Shown one piece after another: positions 1 to 10,800 of a DNA stretch of 64,000 bases; position 1 is the stretch's first letter, and each line of letters opens with the position of its first letter. This stretch comes from Mesodorylaimus sp. YZB2_4 (lineage: Eukaryota; Nematoda; Enoplea; Dorylaimida; Dorylaimidae). The stretch is from contig JASANH010000812.1 of assembly GCA_030248295.1 (NCBI GenBank), positions 186,001-250,000 on the forward strand, in the 5' to 3' direction. The notes beneath the pieces are model-generated. The model had not been told where the DNA came from and did no database searches. It saw only the letters and a program-made list of their open reading frames with translations. The position numbers and the translations under genes are program-made.

Positions 1-250
1 CATGTTTCAGGCAATGCTATACAAGTATCTGATCATATTTCTGAGAGACCGATTTCAGAGATTGATTTAACCATCTGTCGAATGACCGGTGAATGATCGG
101 TCTGTCATCGATTGGTCAGCGACCAATCACTGATCATTTATCGATCAGTCATTGACAGATCATTGATCCGTGGAGTTTTGTAATCGTACTGTAAGTCGTT
201 CTACTCTACATGTAGGCCATGTTTCAGGCAATCTTACACAAGTACTCTCA
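1..250. repeat. GATC-rich low-complexity block between short direct repeats
   Basis: Bases ~60-180 are built from GATC, TGAT, ATCA and CGAT words. On either side (1-30 and ~218-249) lies a direct repeat beginning CATGTTTCAGGCAAT and continuing to ACAAGTA. The block matches in composition the introns of the MULE copies further along. No gene is visible here. Confidence 0.6.
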
Positions 251-443
251 CACCGCAGACAGAACCGTTCAGTAGCGGCCATCAGTTACAAGATATAATA
301 CGCTCACCTGTTCCAACAGACGAATATGAAACGCGTAGGTTGGTGCGGTGACATGTCATCGGCATTGTATTATTAGGAAGGAAAGTGTTACAGCTGCTTA
401 ATTTGACACAGTTCCAGGGTCATCCAGACATGGCGAATTGGTC

Positions 444-450
444 TATAAAA
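444..450 (+). promoter_or_regulatory. TATA box of the PLA2-like gene
   Basis: TATAAAA lies 76 bp before the ATG at 526. A start of transcription about 30 bp downstream would leave a short leader and would exclude the in-frame upstream ATG at 430. This supports the ATG at 526. Confidence 0.5.
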
Positions 451-525
451 CCGCTCGTTTCAACTATTCCCCATCACTTTCGTCGCCATCTGAATCGTGC
501 CTCTTGTTCACTGTACCCACTTAGA

Positions 526-972
526 ATGGCCAAGTTACTGCTGGCTATGCTTGCTTGTTTCGTGTCGGTTGCCATGGCCAGACGACACCATCTTCGCGGC
601 GTGTGGTGTGGATCAGGTTGGTCCAGTTACGTAGTGCCTGATGAAGCGCCCGTGCCATCGATCGGTGGCTCCAGCCTGTGCCCCAAAAAACCAACGTACG
701 GTCCATCCTGCCAGAAGCACGACGGGTGTTACGATACTTGTGGCAAAACGCAACAACAGTGCGATCTGGAATTCTTGGATAATATGAAGAAAGGATGCAT
801 TGAGCAAGGACATACCGGGCTATGCCTGTCCTACTGCAATGCCGGCGCCTCGCTATATACCAAGGCTGTGCAACAGTTTGGTGCGTCCGCCTTTAAGAAA
901 GCTCAAATTGCTGCTGGATGCATTCAGCCAGATCCAGAGCCTGAGGAAGATGATTTTCCGTTTTACGGATAG
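526..972 (+). CDS. secreted phospholipase A2-like protein
   Basis: Single exon, 148 aa. Residues 1-19 form a hydrophobic signal peptide. The mature part has ten cysteines. The active-site block is C62-Q-K-H65-D66-G-C-Y, followed by D-T-C-G-K and C79-D80-x-x-F. His65 and Asp66 correspond to the catalytic His-Asp of secreted PLA2, Asp80 to the second Asp of the dyad, and WCGSGW (27-32) may be the calcium-loop remnant. In the family these residues hydrolyse the sn-2 ester of phospholipids outside the cell with Ca2+. The HDxCYxTCG spacing is closest to group XII-like PLA2, but the domain is short and the double cysteine before HD is single here. A Pro/Glu/Asp-rich tail (134-148) is unusual. The reading frame stays open upstream to ~385, but the signal peptide and TATA box favour this start. 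Confidence 0.82.
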   Translation: MAKLLLAMLACFVSVAMARRHHLRGVWCGSGWSSYVVPDEAPVPSIGGSSLCPKKPTYGPSCQKHDGCYDTCGKTQQQCDLEFLDNMKKGCIEQGHTGLCLSYCNAGASLYTKAVQQFGASAFKKAQIAAGCIQPDPEPEEDDFPFYG

Positions 973-1050
973 ATGTATGAATGAAGAGAGCGGTGTGCCT
1001 GCGTGCGGCAGGTAACCTGTTTTAGTTGGCTGGTGCGGCAGTAACAATGG

Positions 1051-1056
1051 AATAAA
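1051..1056 (+). terminator. polyadenylation signal after the PLA2-like gene
   Basis: AATAAA 79 bp past the stop codon. A second AATAAA lies near 1128. Confidence 0.5.
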
Positions 1057-1059
1057 TAT

Positions 1060-2198
1060 AGTAACCAGCATCATTTTAGGAGCTGAGTAACATAAAAATG
1101 AGATTTCCCTTTTTTTAAGTGTAAGTGCAATAAACAGACAAAGAAAGGCGGCTGGCAATCGATATTGCAAGGGAGCAGTTGCAGCTGCCTGCCAAGGGAT
1201 GCTTTAGTCATGGACTGAGTTGGAAGACTTGGTTGGCCGCCTAGGGTGGAAAAGTTCCACCGATCACTTCCTCCAGTGATGCACGCATCTACTCGTATTG
1301 CAGTGCAGACGAGTCTGCGATGTCGTTGAAACTGCTCGAAAAAGAGACACATTACAGTTTACTGTACGTGCGGTAAGGACTAATTGAAACTGAAGCTGAA
1401 TACATAATTGTTCATTAAATTTAGTTTTCTCCTGTGCGGCTTGTTCAATTGTGTGTTCCTTTCACGAAGCCTCTTCCGGCTGATCGTGCGTCAGTCAGCC
1501 AGCAGTATATTACAAGGCAGCACATGGGAGCATCCTCGTAGCATACATTTTGATGTTTCAGTGAACAATACTGTACGTGCTTGCGAAGAGTAATATCAAT
1601 CATTCACTCAATCAATCCATTTGCATCTTCAGACGAGACGCCAGCTACCAGAAGCCACTGGGCGGGTTCAAAGTCTGCTCGCGTTCAGAAAACTCGCACC
1701 AGAAAAGCTGACTAATGAGCGCACACGAGCGCACAGTAGGAAACATATGGAGCGCGTTTTTCGCAAGCACGCATTCATAGCGAGGTCAACGGTCCGAAGG
1801 AATCCATCGTTCCGCTTACTCGAAGACAGCGCGAAGCTTTTTAAATTCCCGCCGATTCTGGTTAAATTTCATACTGCAAAACGATGTCGCCATGCGCCAG
1901 TGCGCACACTGGTATGCAGTGAGCGTACTAACGATGAGCGAGAGCGATCCATGCAAGACCATGGAGCGATCGATCAATAACTGGAGACAGCGGAGTTTTG
2001 AATAAGCACCCCTATTTACATAATACAGTTATGGGTCGCTCTGTGCGCACATTGCGTCACAGGATGCCGCGTCGACGTGTAGCATGAAATTTGACCAGAA
2101 CCTATGGAAATTTTAAAAGTTGTGTTCCGTCTTCGAATTACCAGAGCGATGCATTGGTAAGAAGACTCTATCTAGCAGACGTTTTACTTTACGAGCCT
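1060..2198. other. intergenic, nothing recognised
   Basis: Only short open frames without protein-like composition, splice context or family motifs. Confidence 0.5.
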
Positions 2199-2325
2199 GG
2201 GGCCAGTTTCACAATCGCCCAGGACATGTCCTAAATATTATGACACCGTAAGTCCTATCTTACATCATTGCGATTTCATCGTCCTAACTTTAGGACATGT
2301 CCCAGCTGATTGTGAAACTGGCCCC
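2199..2325. mobile_element. 127-bp foldback MITE
   Basis: Arms 2199-2234 and 2290-2325 are near-perfect inverted repeats starting GGGGCCAGTTTCACAATC and ending near GGACATGTCCTAA. The ~55-bp centre is unrelated. This fits a very short non-autonomous DNA transposon. Its superfamily is unclear because no target duplication is evident. Confidence 0.7.
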
Positions 2326-2329
2326 TGAT

Positions 2330-2495
2330 ACAAATTCTAGCGTTCGCTTGAGTATTTCTTTTCTAAATCGCAAGAACGACGAAACAAAGAGTATGGACAA
2401 ATGCCGTCGGTCCAGCAGAGTGATTTTCAATGGTCCTACGACCACAGAAAAACATAGGTACCCATGTGCTTTATGGTCAGCTACACCAGACATAT
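2330..2495 (+). repeat. dispersed repeat, copy 1
   Basis: Begins ACAAATTCTAGCGTTCGCT and shares further blocks (GTATTTCTTTTCT, GACCACAG.AAAA, TTATGGTCAGCTAC) with 6337-6515 in the same orientation. No coding potential is conserved between the copies. Confidence 0.6.
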
Positions 2496-2504
2496 CCATC
2501 CATC

Positions 2505-2665
2505 AAGTACACACGTGCTGTGCTTCGCCAGTGTCAAGGTGCCATAATACTTGCTCATGCGTGCGCTGTACAGCGCCGCGCACCGCTCGTAATGGTCCAT
2601 GATTTTCAGGTTCGAGGCATACTGTACAAAGCGCTCTACAGCGAATGCTGTACAGCAGTATAAAC
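2505..2665 (-). repeat. CTGTACAGCGC-type dispersed repeat, inverted copy
   Basis: The reverse complement matches 4110-4290: GCTGTACAGCGC motifs followed by GCGCATGA..AAGTAT..TGGCACCTT. The two copies flank ~1.5 kb of unremarkable DNA in inverted orientation. Confidence 0.55.
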
Positions 2666-4109
2666 GTCCACAAAAACAGGAAGAGAACTCTTGCAGCGCT
2701 TTGCTCTCACGGATGTTCTGCCTTTCGGCCAGGTAACTCTGCTACACTAAGGAACCTGAGAATCTTAGCGGGATAATTTAAAGATCGTCGAAGAAAGCGT
2801 GTATTGTTTCAATAAACTGGAGACTGAAATGACTCAAAAATCACTGAAAAATGTAAACTTGACACTCCTTAAAGGCTTTACGATGTTGTACGGCGTCTAA
2901 TGCGGATGATGTGCGGCGTTTCTGCACAAATTCCCGTCTTTTGTGCAAAAATTGATTCGATAGCAAAAATCCGAAATCGCGAAGAAAATTGTGAAATTCA
3001 AATCTCAAGGGTGCTCATATTTGTAGAATAGGGGGCCGTAATTAAAAAATCTATCCTTGGTCGTCTTCAAGTCATTTTAGCTATGTTTGTTCACCCACCT
3101 TTTTGCTCTAGGCACTTTTCTATATTGTGATTTTTTTAGGAAGAGAACATCTGCGGGTATTAACGACGAGAGCATAGTTGTTTGGAATATTTCTTGGTCC
3201 ATAATGAATTTTAAAAGAGGTATGTGAGCTTTTTGCCCTGATGGTGAAAGGATCTAAAGTTTTTCTAAGGGGCAATTTTTGGAAAGCATTTTTATATTTT
3301 TCGAACATAAATGTGATGCTCGTAAAGATATACCGCATAATTGGAAGAATATTTTTAGACCCGGGCAACATAAGTGGTTCTCATGTCGGAACAAGAACGA
3401 TGAGCTCTCAATCAGTGGTGGGGTGAAGGAATTTTGGACACTGTCGAGCTTGCCACACGATAACTAAAGGCCAAACTGGGCAACGATCCACCAATCGCAA
3501 GAAATCTGCAAAATCAGGGGAATAAGCATTTGAAAACGGTAGCCTCAAAATTCGAAAAGGTACCTCAAAGTCAAAGCCAGTCGTTCCATAGACTCAATAG
3601 GCATGCGATGCGTCTGATCGTGCTCTATTCGACTCCCAATCTTCGCAAGTAAATCGTCAAATCTGGAATTCGACATGCGAAAATAATCGAAATGATCCTC
3701 TGGATGGAGACTCCTCATCGGTTATATCGAAGAATTAAACTCTCCATCCAACTGCCGCTCCAAGTTTATATCCCAACATAATATCGGCGTTTATTCCTCC
3801 TCCGACGATTACGTATTCTTAGAAGAAGCCAAGTGGCAATTGCGTACACTGGTCGGCTTGACAGTTTCATGTCTAACTGCCCTAGAAATACATTCTGCAT
3901 AATAGACCGCTCTACACGCATTGTACTGACAGACAATTTCCTTTTTTAAGAAAGAAGTTCTACGAACCAACAAGTTGACAGGATTTTTCTTACCTAGCTC
4001 CAGTATAAATTTGGCTTTGGATGTCACAACGTACCTACGCGTTTTTCTGATCGAAAGGCGTCCTACAGCTACGGGACCGCCGCGGCCATCACAGGACTAT
4101 AAATGATGC
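2666..4109. other. intergenic, nothing recognised
   Basis: AT-rich sequence with no credible exon on either strand. Confidence 0.5.
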
Positions 4110-4290
4110 TCTTAATGCGCGGGCTGTACGAACGTGATGGAACACTTTTGCGAGGACGCTGTACAGCGCTCTGATCCGGCGTGCCAGTACAAACGCCCAC
4201 TCATCAAGCGTGCTGTACGGCACGCGCTGCACAGCGCGCGCATGAAAAAGTATATTGGCACCTTCAGCGAGCCACACTTCATCGACCAGA
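4110..4290 (+). repeat. CTGTACAGCGC-type dispersed repeat
   Basis: Inverted partner of 2505-2665. It ends ~150 bp before the VWA-like gene, so it may contribute to that gene's leader or promoter. This is why the more upstream in-frame start at 4181 was rejected. Confidence 0.5.
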
Positions 4291-4441
4291 ATGCACTGTA
4301 AAGTTCCACTTGGCTGGACGTTGTGTCAGGCAGCAGTTTTATTTCTGTGATGTAATTGCGCGGTGCGGTGCATGTTGTCAGTCTACGAGCGATTTCTACA
4401 AAAAGCGTTCCTTATCGAAACCTGAGGTTCCTAACGTCGAA

Positions 4442-5824
4442 ATGTATCAACAGAGCCTCAAGTTGCGCATTTTCTCAGTGATTTCTTCGATTCTTGCATT
4501 TCAAGTCGCCGTGATCGCTCAATCACAATTAAATGGCAAAATCGACGTGGCCTACGTTATTCCAGCTGTCGCCAGCATAACTGAAAAGGAATACGTGAAA
4601 AGATCGCTTCTTGACGTATCAAAGGACGTCAACATCAGCGAGCAGCGAGTCAGAGTGGCACTGATTGGCGGCGGTCTGGAATCCACAGCCGACGTCAAGA
4701 TCTGGTTCAACATGTCGGGTGATCAGAATAAGTACACCGATTCTGTGAACCACTGGTACAGGGCAATGTCGTATACTCATTCTCCCGCCTATGACAATTC
4801 GCTGCGAGCCATACGAGAGAAAGTGTTTGATTTCAACGATACTGAGCGAGCAAAGTTGGTCGTGCTTTGCATTCATACCGAAGTCAAACGTCCAAAGGAA
4901 CTGAAAGAAGAAGCGAAACTGCTCCGTCAAAAAGGCGTTTTCATCTACGTATCGTACATTAAAGTTGTTAGCAAACAATCCTACATCGGAGAAATTGCTG
5001 GCACATCTAAAAGGATTTACGTCTTTCCCACCCCAATGGAGGCACTCGAATATTTTGCTTACATATGGAAATGGTTTAAAAACGTCATGATAAGCGATCT
5101 ATGCACGTACTGCGAATACGAGAGTGACAATCGCACGATTTGCAAGCCGCAGAAACGCCAGCCGTCAACCAAACCAGACTATTTTGCCAATAATAACACC
5201 AAGTGCAAATCGATTGATATCAGCTCGATTACTTGTTCGATGGAAGACTGTGAGATCGAATGCAATCGCGGAGGACGCTGCCGAAGGACCACGCTAATCA
5301 CCACAGCGACGCGGCCAACTGCCGAAATGACCGCATCAATCCAGTCTACTACCGCAATGACCGCGACTCCAGCATCGCCTATTGCCACACTCCAAGCCAG
5401 CACGTCTGCTCGAATCGATGTGAACTCAACGGCCGTCAGCACGATCAAGAAGACTGCGAAGACAACCCCGAAGGTCAGGCGCCCCAGGCAACCCCTTCCG
5501 ACGGAGTCCTGGTTCGACCAGAACGTTGTGTACGTTTCGACTGGCATATCGATCTCGGTCACAATATTCTGCATCGTCAGCCTCATCGTCACCTCCTGGT
5601 ACGCTGCCAAATTGAAACGAGCCGCCCAGGCCGCTGCCACGCAGGCCATGCAGGAGAAAATGAAAGCGAAATACGCGGCGCTGCTGTCGCGTTCGGAATC
5701 GTTATCGACCAGCGTCAAGGCCGGTTCGAGCATAATCTCAACCAGGTCGTCAGTGGACAGTCAAATCGGAACAGGAAGTAGCATGCTGCCCAGCGTCAAG
5801 TCCACTGCTAGCAAGCGGCGCTGA
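4442..5824 (+). CDS. type I membrane protein with VWA-like ectodomain
   Basis: Single exon, 460 aa. Signal peptide ~1-28; VWA-like fold ~34-190 (IDVAYVIP strand, RVRVALIGGG strand, AKLVVLCIH strand, EAKLLRQKGVFIYV strand and helix); conserved cysteines 221-280 (CxxC at 221-224); Thr/Ser-rich stalk 283-355; transmembrane helix ~362-386; basic, Ser-rich cytoplasmic tail ending SKRR. The metal-ion MIDAS motif DxSxS, expected where IDVAYVIPAVAS stands, is absent, so metal-dependent ligand binding in the integrin manner is unlikely. The gene at 57,361 is a paralogue with the same order of parts. I chose the ATG at 4442 because it gives the signal peptide; sequence before it is a dispersed repeat. 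Adhesion or receptor role is inference; no ligand is indicated. Confidence 0.8.
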   Translation: MYQQSLKLRIFSVISSILAFQVAVIAQSQLNGKIDVAYVIPAVASITEKEYVKRSLLDVSKDVNISEQRVRVALIGGGLESTADVKIWFNMSGDQNKYTDSVNHWYRAMSYTHSPAYDNSLRAIREKVFDFNDTERAKLVVLCIHTEVKRPKELKEEAKLLRQKGVFIYVSYIKVVSKQSYIGEIAGTSKRIYVFPTPMEALEYFAYIWKWFKNVMISDLCTYCEYESDNRTICKPQKRQPSTKPDYFANNNTKCKSIDISSITCSMEDCEIECNRGGRCRRTTLITTATRPTAEMTASIQSTTAMTATPASPIATLQASTSARIDVNSTAVSTIKKTAKTTPKVRRPRQPLPTESWFDQNVVYVSTGISISVTIFCIVSLIVTSWYAAKLKRAAQAAATQAMQEKMKAKYAALLSRSESLSTSVKAGSSIISTRSSVDSQIGTGSSMLPSVKSTASKRR

Positions 5825-6336
5825 TCGTAAGTGGCCAAACTTTAAAGATTGAACGGCGATCCTAAGCGCACAAAAAATCTCAAGATCTTTTATCCATTTG
5901 CACTAGTTTGATGTTTTAGGATTCACTTATCCTTTTTTATAATGCATTCTCGCGTCCGAGGGAAAAACTGACGCAGAATGGTTTTTTGTGTCATGTGGTC
6001 TGTGAATCTCGAATTAGACGTATTGTATGTGCAGGTTTCAGTAAAGATGTCGTATCTGTACCCCTTCAACCCCTGTTTCACACATGTCTTATTGACGAGG
6101 ATCGACAACTCTATAAATCGCCAAGATAGTGGAGCCTGTGTGCGTCTCAGCTAGCTCGCTAGCGTGAATCGCTGCAGGCTGATTTTTGCATCTTTTTGTG
6201 CGAGGCACAGGGAGCAGTGGAAATACGCGATAAAACCTTTTTCTATCGTATCCATTTAGAAGTGAGCCGCCTCTACAATCGGCTGGCGAGTGCAGTGAAA
6301 AATCCTTCGAGATCATGAACTCGTACCTTCCTTGTA
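5825..6336. other. 3' flank and intergenic
   Basis: No clear AATAAA close to the stop codon and no exon recognised. Confidence 0.4.
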
Positions 6337-6515
6337 CAAATTCTAGCGTTCGCTGGTGTATTCTTTTCTGATCACGAGAACGAGTTATGAAGCGTATGGT
6401 CGACAAAAGTGCGGCGGGGACAGCAGTGTGATTTCGACGATCCGATGGACCACAGGAAAACCGATGCAACGCTTGAGCGAGCCACCCATGCGCCTTATGG
6501 TCAGCTACCATAGGG
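6337..6515 (+). repeat. dispersed repeat, copy 2
   Basis: Same family as 2330-2495, about 80 percent alike by eye over the shared blocks. Confidence 0.6.
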
Positions 6516-7163
6516 GTGGTGGGAGTGGGTTTTTTCATTCCGATCCCGCGCGCAACCGCCTGAGTGGGGTGTGCTCCCGGCAAAGTCCGCCTGCTGCCTT
6601 TTTTGCAATGCATTCTGTCCACTCCGGCCCGCAACCAAGAAAAGCCATGCCCGTTCCCGCCTCCAAGACGAAAAGTCGCACCCTGGCCTGCCCATCGTGC
6701 AACATTTTTTATAGCTACAGTATGTACAGCTTTTCTCGAAAAACTGTCGTACTGTCGTAAAACAGTGAATTCACTGGTCAGTGCATTATCCTAAAATTCG
6801 AACCCACAGCTATTGATTCGAATTTTAGGTATATTCTTTTCAAAATCATCAATTTGCAATGATTGAGCAGCAAAGAAGCCACAAAATCGGGGTGTTCAAA
6901 TCGACATTGTGTCTTCATGCGGGTGCGCTTTTCTTTTTATGAGTGGGACCTCCTGAAGTTGACTCCCTCGGCCTGACAGTTTTACCCCCGCTCCCGCAAA
7001 ACTCCTGCGTGATCGACTTAGGTCTGTCCTATGGAACCCTGAACTGGAGCTTTCCTCCTATCCTTCACACCCTGGATGCCTCACCCACATCCATGAGGCT
7101 GGATAGCCCAACGCTGGAGAAAATACGACAGTGGCGACTAGCCAAGCCTCCTAGTCATACCGG
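6516..7163. other. intergenic, nothing recognised
   Basis: Locally GC-richer than its surroundings, but no protein or RNA feature could be supported. Confidence 0.4.
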
Positions 7164-7240
7164 GGTCGTGGCCAAGCGGGTTAAGACGTCTGCATCTCAC
7201 GCTGGGTGCGCACTTACAGGGGAGGGCTCGAAGTGATTGT
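7164..7240 (+). repeat. tRNA-like SINE head
   Basis: GTGGCCAAGCGGGTTAAGACG (from 7168) fits an RNA polymerase III A box of the tRNA-Leu/Ser type. GGGCTCGAAGTGA (7224-7236) is a decayed B box. The ends do not form an acceptor stem, so this is a SINE head or tRNA relic, not a working tRNA. Confidence 0.45.
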
Positions 7241-7717
7241 CAAATATGTGTTAGCCCTCGGGTGCGTTGTATAGTGCTTGGTACGGATAAAGTATGACAT
7301 GATATGACCTGGCAGGAGACAGAGTTCAACCTGACTGGCATCTGCCTCGCCCAGAGGAGCGTCAGCGGCTCGACTAGCCATCTTCCCGAAGCCAGGTGAT
7401 ATTTCAGCTGGCTAGTTAGGTCGGAAGATTTAGCTTGCTGCCCTGGGTTCTAGGCGTTGCTCCGTTGGTCACTTGATCCAGTAATAGGGAGGCAGTCGTA
7501 CAGCTGTATGCGGCAGTCAGTGAAGGACACTACCTTCTCTACAGCTAATTCACTATTTCAATTGCAGTGCTTACGCTGTCTAATCAAGTGTAGGCATGAG
7601 ATTGATCGAGGGATCGAGTGTCGTTTAAGCTCATCAGACTTGTTGACTGGTCCTTGCATGCTTGTCATTTTCCGTTATGGCAGGCTTCCGTCACTTTTTT
7701 ACATGCTGGGTACCAGA
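7241..7717. other. intergenic, nothing recognised
   Basis: No supported feature; the duplicated segment begins at about 7718. Confidence 0.4.
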
Positions 7718-7862
7718 ATTGTGTTAGTATTTATTAAAATGCTTGTTAGGGTACACGATACCAATATTTTTAAAACGGCGTATTCACTCGCCTTCAAAAA
7801 AGAAAAACCTAATTTGCAACAGTTGGACTGCGGTTAAAAATCGACTGGTTGGATCACTGAAA

Positions 7863-8445
7863 TCATATCACATGTCGAAGTCGATAATCGATAATCGACC
7901 AGTTATCACTCGTTTTTTGAACCGATCCACATCCGATCGCCAGCAGCACCAAATCGATGCGATGGAAGCTGCGAAACACCGCAAAGTTAGTGCCAACGAC
8001 GGGATGGGAACGATGGGTGTTGAAAAATGATGGAAACATATCGCATGTCGATCGTGGAAGAAACGCCGACGAAATCGATAATCGATAATTGATCACTCGT
8101 TTTGATCCAAATCGATCCACATTTAGTCGCAAGCAACGCCAAATCGATGCGATGGAAGCTGCAAAACACCGCAAAGCTGGGGCTTACGACAGAATGGGAA
8201 CTATGGGTTGTTGAACGACGATAATGTCATATTGCACGTCGATCATGAACCCAACGAAACGAAACGAGACCGATAATCGATAATTGATCAGTGACCACTC
8301 GTTCCTTGAACCGATTTACATCCGATCGCCAGCAACGCCGAATCGATGCGATGGAAACTGCGAAACACCGCAAAGTTGGGCCTTACGCGATGGGACGGGA
8401 ACGATTTGGCGATATTGGACAGATTAGAGAGCCCGATCGACCACG
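7863..8445. repeat. ~190-bp satellite-like units, three copies
   Basis: The block AATCGATGCGATGGAAGCTGC, followed by AAACACCGCAAAGTTG, recurs at ~7952, ~8141 and ~8340 (spacing 189 and ~199). Each unit also holds TCGATAATCGATAATTGATCA and ACTCGTTTTTGAACCGAT-like stretches. Confidence 0.8.
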
Positions 8446-8564
8446 CTGGGAAATCGCCGAACCATGCGATCGATTGAACTAGGCTCAAATCGACCAAAAT
8501 CACCTGGGGATCTGAAATTGAGGATGAAATAAGATTTGAGGAGCATAGCGTCACTTAATTACTA

Positions 8565-8739
8565 TATCTGAAACTATATTTTACGCACTGGCGCACGCAA
8601 CATGGTATGTTGTATAGTTTCCTCAAGAAGGAAAAATGAAACTGGGCTATTATCGGCTGGCCCATAGCAAAACCAAATATGGATAATGGTAATAGTGGAT
8701 ATGGCGCACAGGAGCATGTGTAAAACATAGTTTCAGATA
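8565..8739. mobile_element. 175-bp MITE with TATCTGAAAC termini
   Basis: Left end TATCTGAAACTATATTTTAC (8565-8584) is inverted at the right as GTAAAACATAGTTTCAGATA (8720-8739). GCGCAC lies inside both ends. The outer TA pairs could be a TA target duplication, as in Tc1/mariner-type MITEs. The same termini occur at 12,236, 32,901, in the odd intron and elsewhere. Confidence 0.75.
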
Positions 8740-9639
8740 GGATGCCTCCTTGGGACTGTGACATGTTATCAGATCAGTATGGGCGAGGAAGGATGCAACA
8801 CAAATCAAGCGCCCCCCTTTCCCTTGACAATGAGATGGACTCACATATTCAGGATCTCGATTCGACATCAGCACACTGATGATTAGGACGGAGGTTGTGC
8901 TCGATGGCGATGCCACTGCCAGTGATTTGCTAACGTCGAATCGATAGTGATCAATTGTGCGGATCAAGCGCTTACTGATCAAGGGCTTAAAACAAAATAT
9001 GCTTTAGCACTCAATCGTGTCAGTTCCCATTCAAACCAGGGTTCTCAAGAAGCAATCTGCTATGCACGAGCTGAGAACCTGAGTCATACACTCTAGCTGT
9101 CAGCATCACTATTGGCACCACTAATCGTAAGCCACGCTGGGGAAAGCTAGCAAATAGGACAACCTTATGTGGCTTGACCCAGCTGGATTGCTCTGGGGGC
9201 TTGGGCGGGTGCAAAGGCCACACTTGAGGGGATGTGGTCTACAAGAGCACTCGACTTACATGTAACCTTGCATCGTGGCCATAATGCAATTGTGTCGTCG
9301 AGTAAAACGGATAACTGAACACTTTCCTGAAAAGAATCACATTTGGTCCTGATCAGACAGAATGGGCGGAGTTAAAGGAGAAAATTGCTACTACATTGCG
9401 AAGTGCGGTACCGCGAATTTGTTTCGCCTGTCCTACTGCGCCAGCGCGCCGTGCCGTGCAGAAAGGAGCGTAGCCATACACCGAAAGATATTGACTAACG
9501 ACTGTGCTAGCACGCTAATGCGCTGTTGCGCCGAGCCGTGCTTGAAATACAGTGGATAAGTTTCAGAGCCTCATCCGGCCAAAGTGCTTGTATTGATCAA
9601 GTACTTACTCAGCATCCAATCTGTGCAAACTGGGCGCGG

Positions 9640-10620
9640 TCGTCGCGGCATCGATAGGTCACCCCTGGCGTCCATTCACTGAACTTTGAACGAAGGTATC
9701 CACAGCGAGTGCTTGGTCCTCGACCGAGTCGATTCCTCCGTTCTTGCTTCAGCCTTCAAGTCCGTCACTCGCCCGACGAGTCGTAAAATGACTCGATCGA
9801 TCGCCAATCATCGCAGTGAATACCATTGTTCCTGTTCGGGTGTGGAGGCTGATGGTATACATAGGGACGACAAGGACCACCGTTACGAGCTGGCCAGCGT
9901 ATGGTGGCTGAATCGATGACCTGCAAACACAGCCATTCGATTAGTCGATTGGTTTAAAATGGGATCGATAATAATGTGTTAAAACATTCCCATTATTGAT
10001 TGATCACATTTTGTAAAAGACCGGGTATACGGATTGATCTACTCTTCTGTCGATCCACTGATGAATGATCGACAGATCGTCATTGCTCAATGGATGATCA
10101 GAGATCAGAACCAATGGTCACTGATTGACTCAATGAATTTATCTGTTTGCCTATCGATCGATTGATTGAGCTATACTCGATAATTCATCGATTGAACATC
10201 CATGATCAGTGATAAATCAATGACCGAGTATCAATGTCACTGATTCATTGGATGATACATGATGATTGATTTATCCATTCACCTATCGATTGATTGATTG
10301 ATTAATGAATACTCGATCAGTAATCGATTGATCCTTGATGGTCGCTCCTTTATCGATCATCATCGATTTATCGATTAGTCTATCTATTAATAGATCGATT
10401 GCCAGACCCCACACACTTACTCATGCGTAGAACTCGAACTCGTTGAAGCCAGCACCAGGCGAGCGTCCACTGAAACTGAAGGCGAGCGACTACACCCTCG
10501 TCAGGCCAGTCATCGCTTATATACCCATCCACGCACACTTTGCATGCTCCTTTAAATCTGGTCCGAACAATAGACTTGCGTTCACTAAACCATAAAGCAA
10601 CTTGTTTTTCCAATCGCACT
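9640..10620 (-). pseudogene. MULE-derived 3' fragment, copy A
   Basis: On the minus strand, 10,619 down to ~10,425 encodes a stretch ending WCWLQRVRVLRM before a GTAAGT donor, matching WCWLQRFRVLPM of the full MULE at 30,119. A ~500-bp GATC-rich interval follows, then a CAG acceptor near 9925 and an exon starting GTCATCGATTCAGCC, as at 31,149. The catalytic exons are absent, so this is a decayed partial copy. Which frame of the downstream exon was translated is unclear. Confidence 0.6.
9940..10400. repeat. GATC/ATCGAT-rich interval (MULE intron, copy A)
   Basis: Almost only GATC, TGAT, ATCA, ATTGAT and CGAT words. It sits between the two MULE-derived exons, where the complete MULE has its 945-bp intron of the same composition. 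Confidence 0.75.
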
Positions 10621-10715
10621 ATTTGGTCTTAGCACCTATTTCTTTTCCAGGAAATCCAGTTCTTAGGTTAGGCATGAAATTCATAGCATTTACGACCTCT
10701 CCAACGATACGGGAT

Positions 10716-10800
10716 CGTCCTGGTTCGAGCAGAACATGGCGTGCATCTCGGACCTGGGTCACAATATGCTGCATCGTCAGCCTCGTCACGGCTACCCGCA
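10716..10800 (+). pseudogene. fragment of the VWA-like gene (transmembrane region)
   Basis: CCTGGTTCGAGCAGAAC, then CTCGG..CTGGGTCACAATATGCTGCATCGTCAGCCTCGTCAC, matches 5506-5592 of the VWA-like gene (CCTGGTTCGACCAGAAC ... CTCGGTCACAATATTCTGCATCGTCAGCCTC). A short deletion breaks the frame. It is joined directly to the end of copy A and is missing from copy B, so it arrived after or during that duplication. Confidence 0.65.

Larger units (their letters stand above)
7718..10697. repeat. segmental duplication, copy A
   Basis: Collinear with 11,575-14,320: shared opening GAATTGTGTTAGTATTTATT, satellite units, MITE, MULE-derived exons and closing GGCATGAA.TT.ATAGCATT. The offset is ~3.85 kb at the left and ~3.63 kb at the right, so several indels have accumulated. 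Similarity stops at about 10,697, where copy A runs into a fragment of the VWA-like gene. Confidence 0.85.

Noticed and set aside
60-180. CRISPR-like or regular spaced repeat in the GATC-rich blocks
   Set aside because: No fixed repeat and spacer lengths; the organism is eukaryotic and the pattern is low-complexity.
430-525. Upstream in-frame ATG for the PLA2-like gene
   Set aside because: It lies before the likely transcription start and would bury the signal peptide.
5179-5733. 184-codon minus-strand open frame
   Set aside because: Antisense shadow of the VWA-like gene, whose frame has signal peptide, cysteines and membrane helix.
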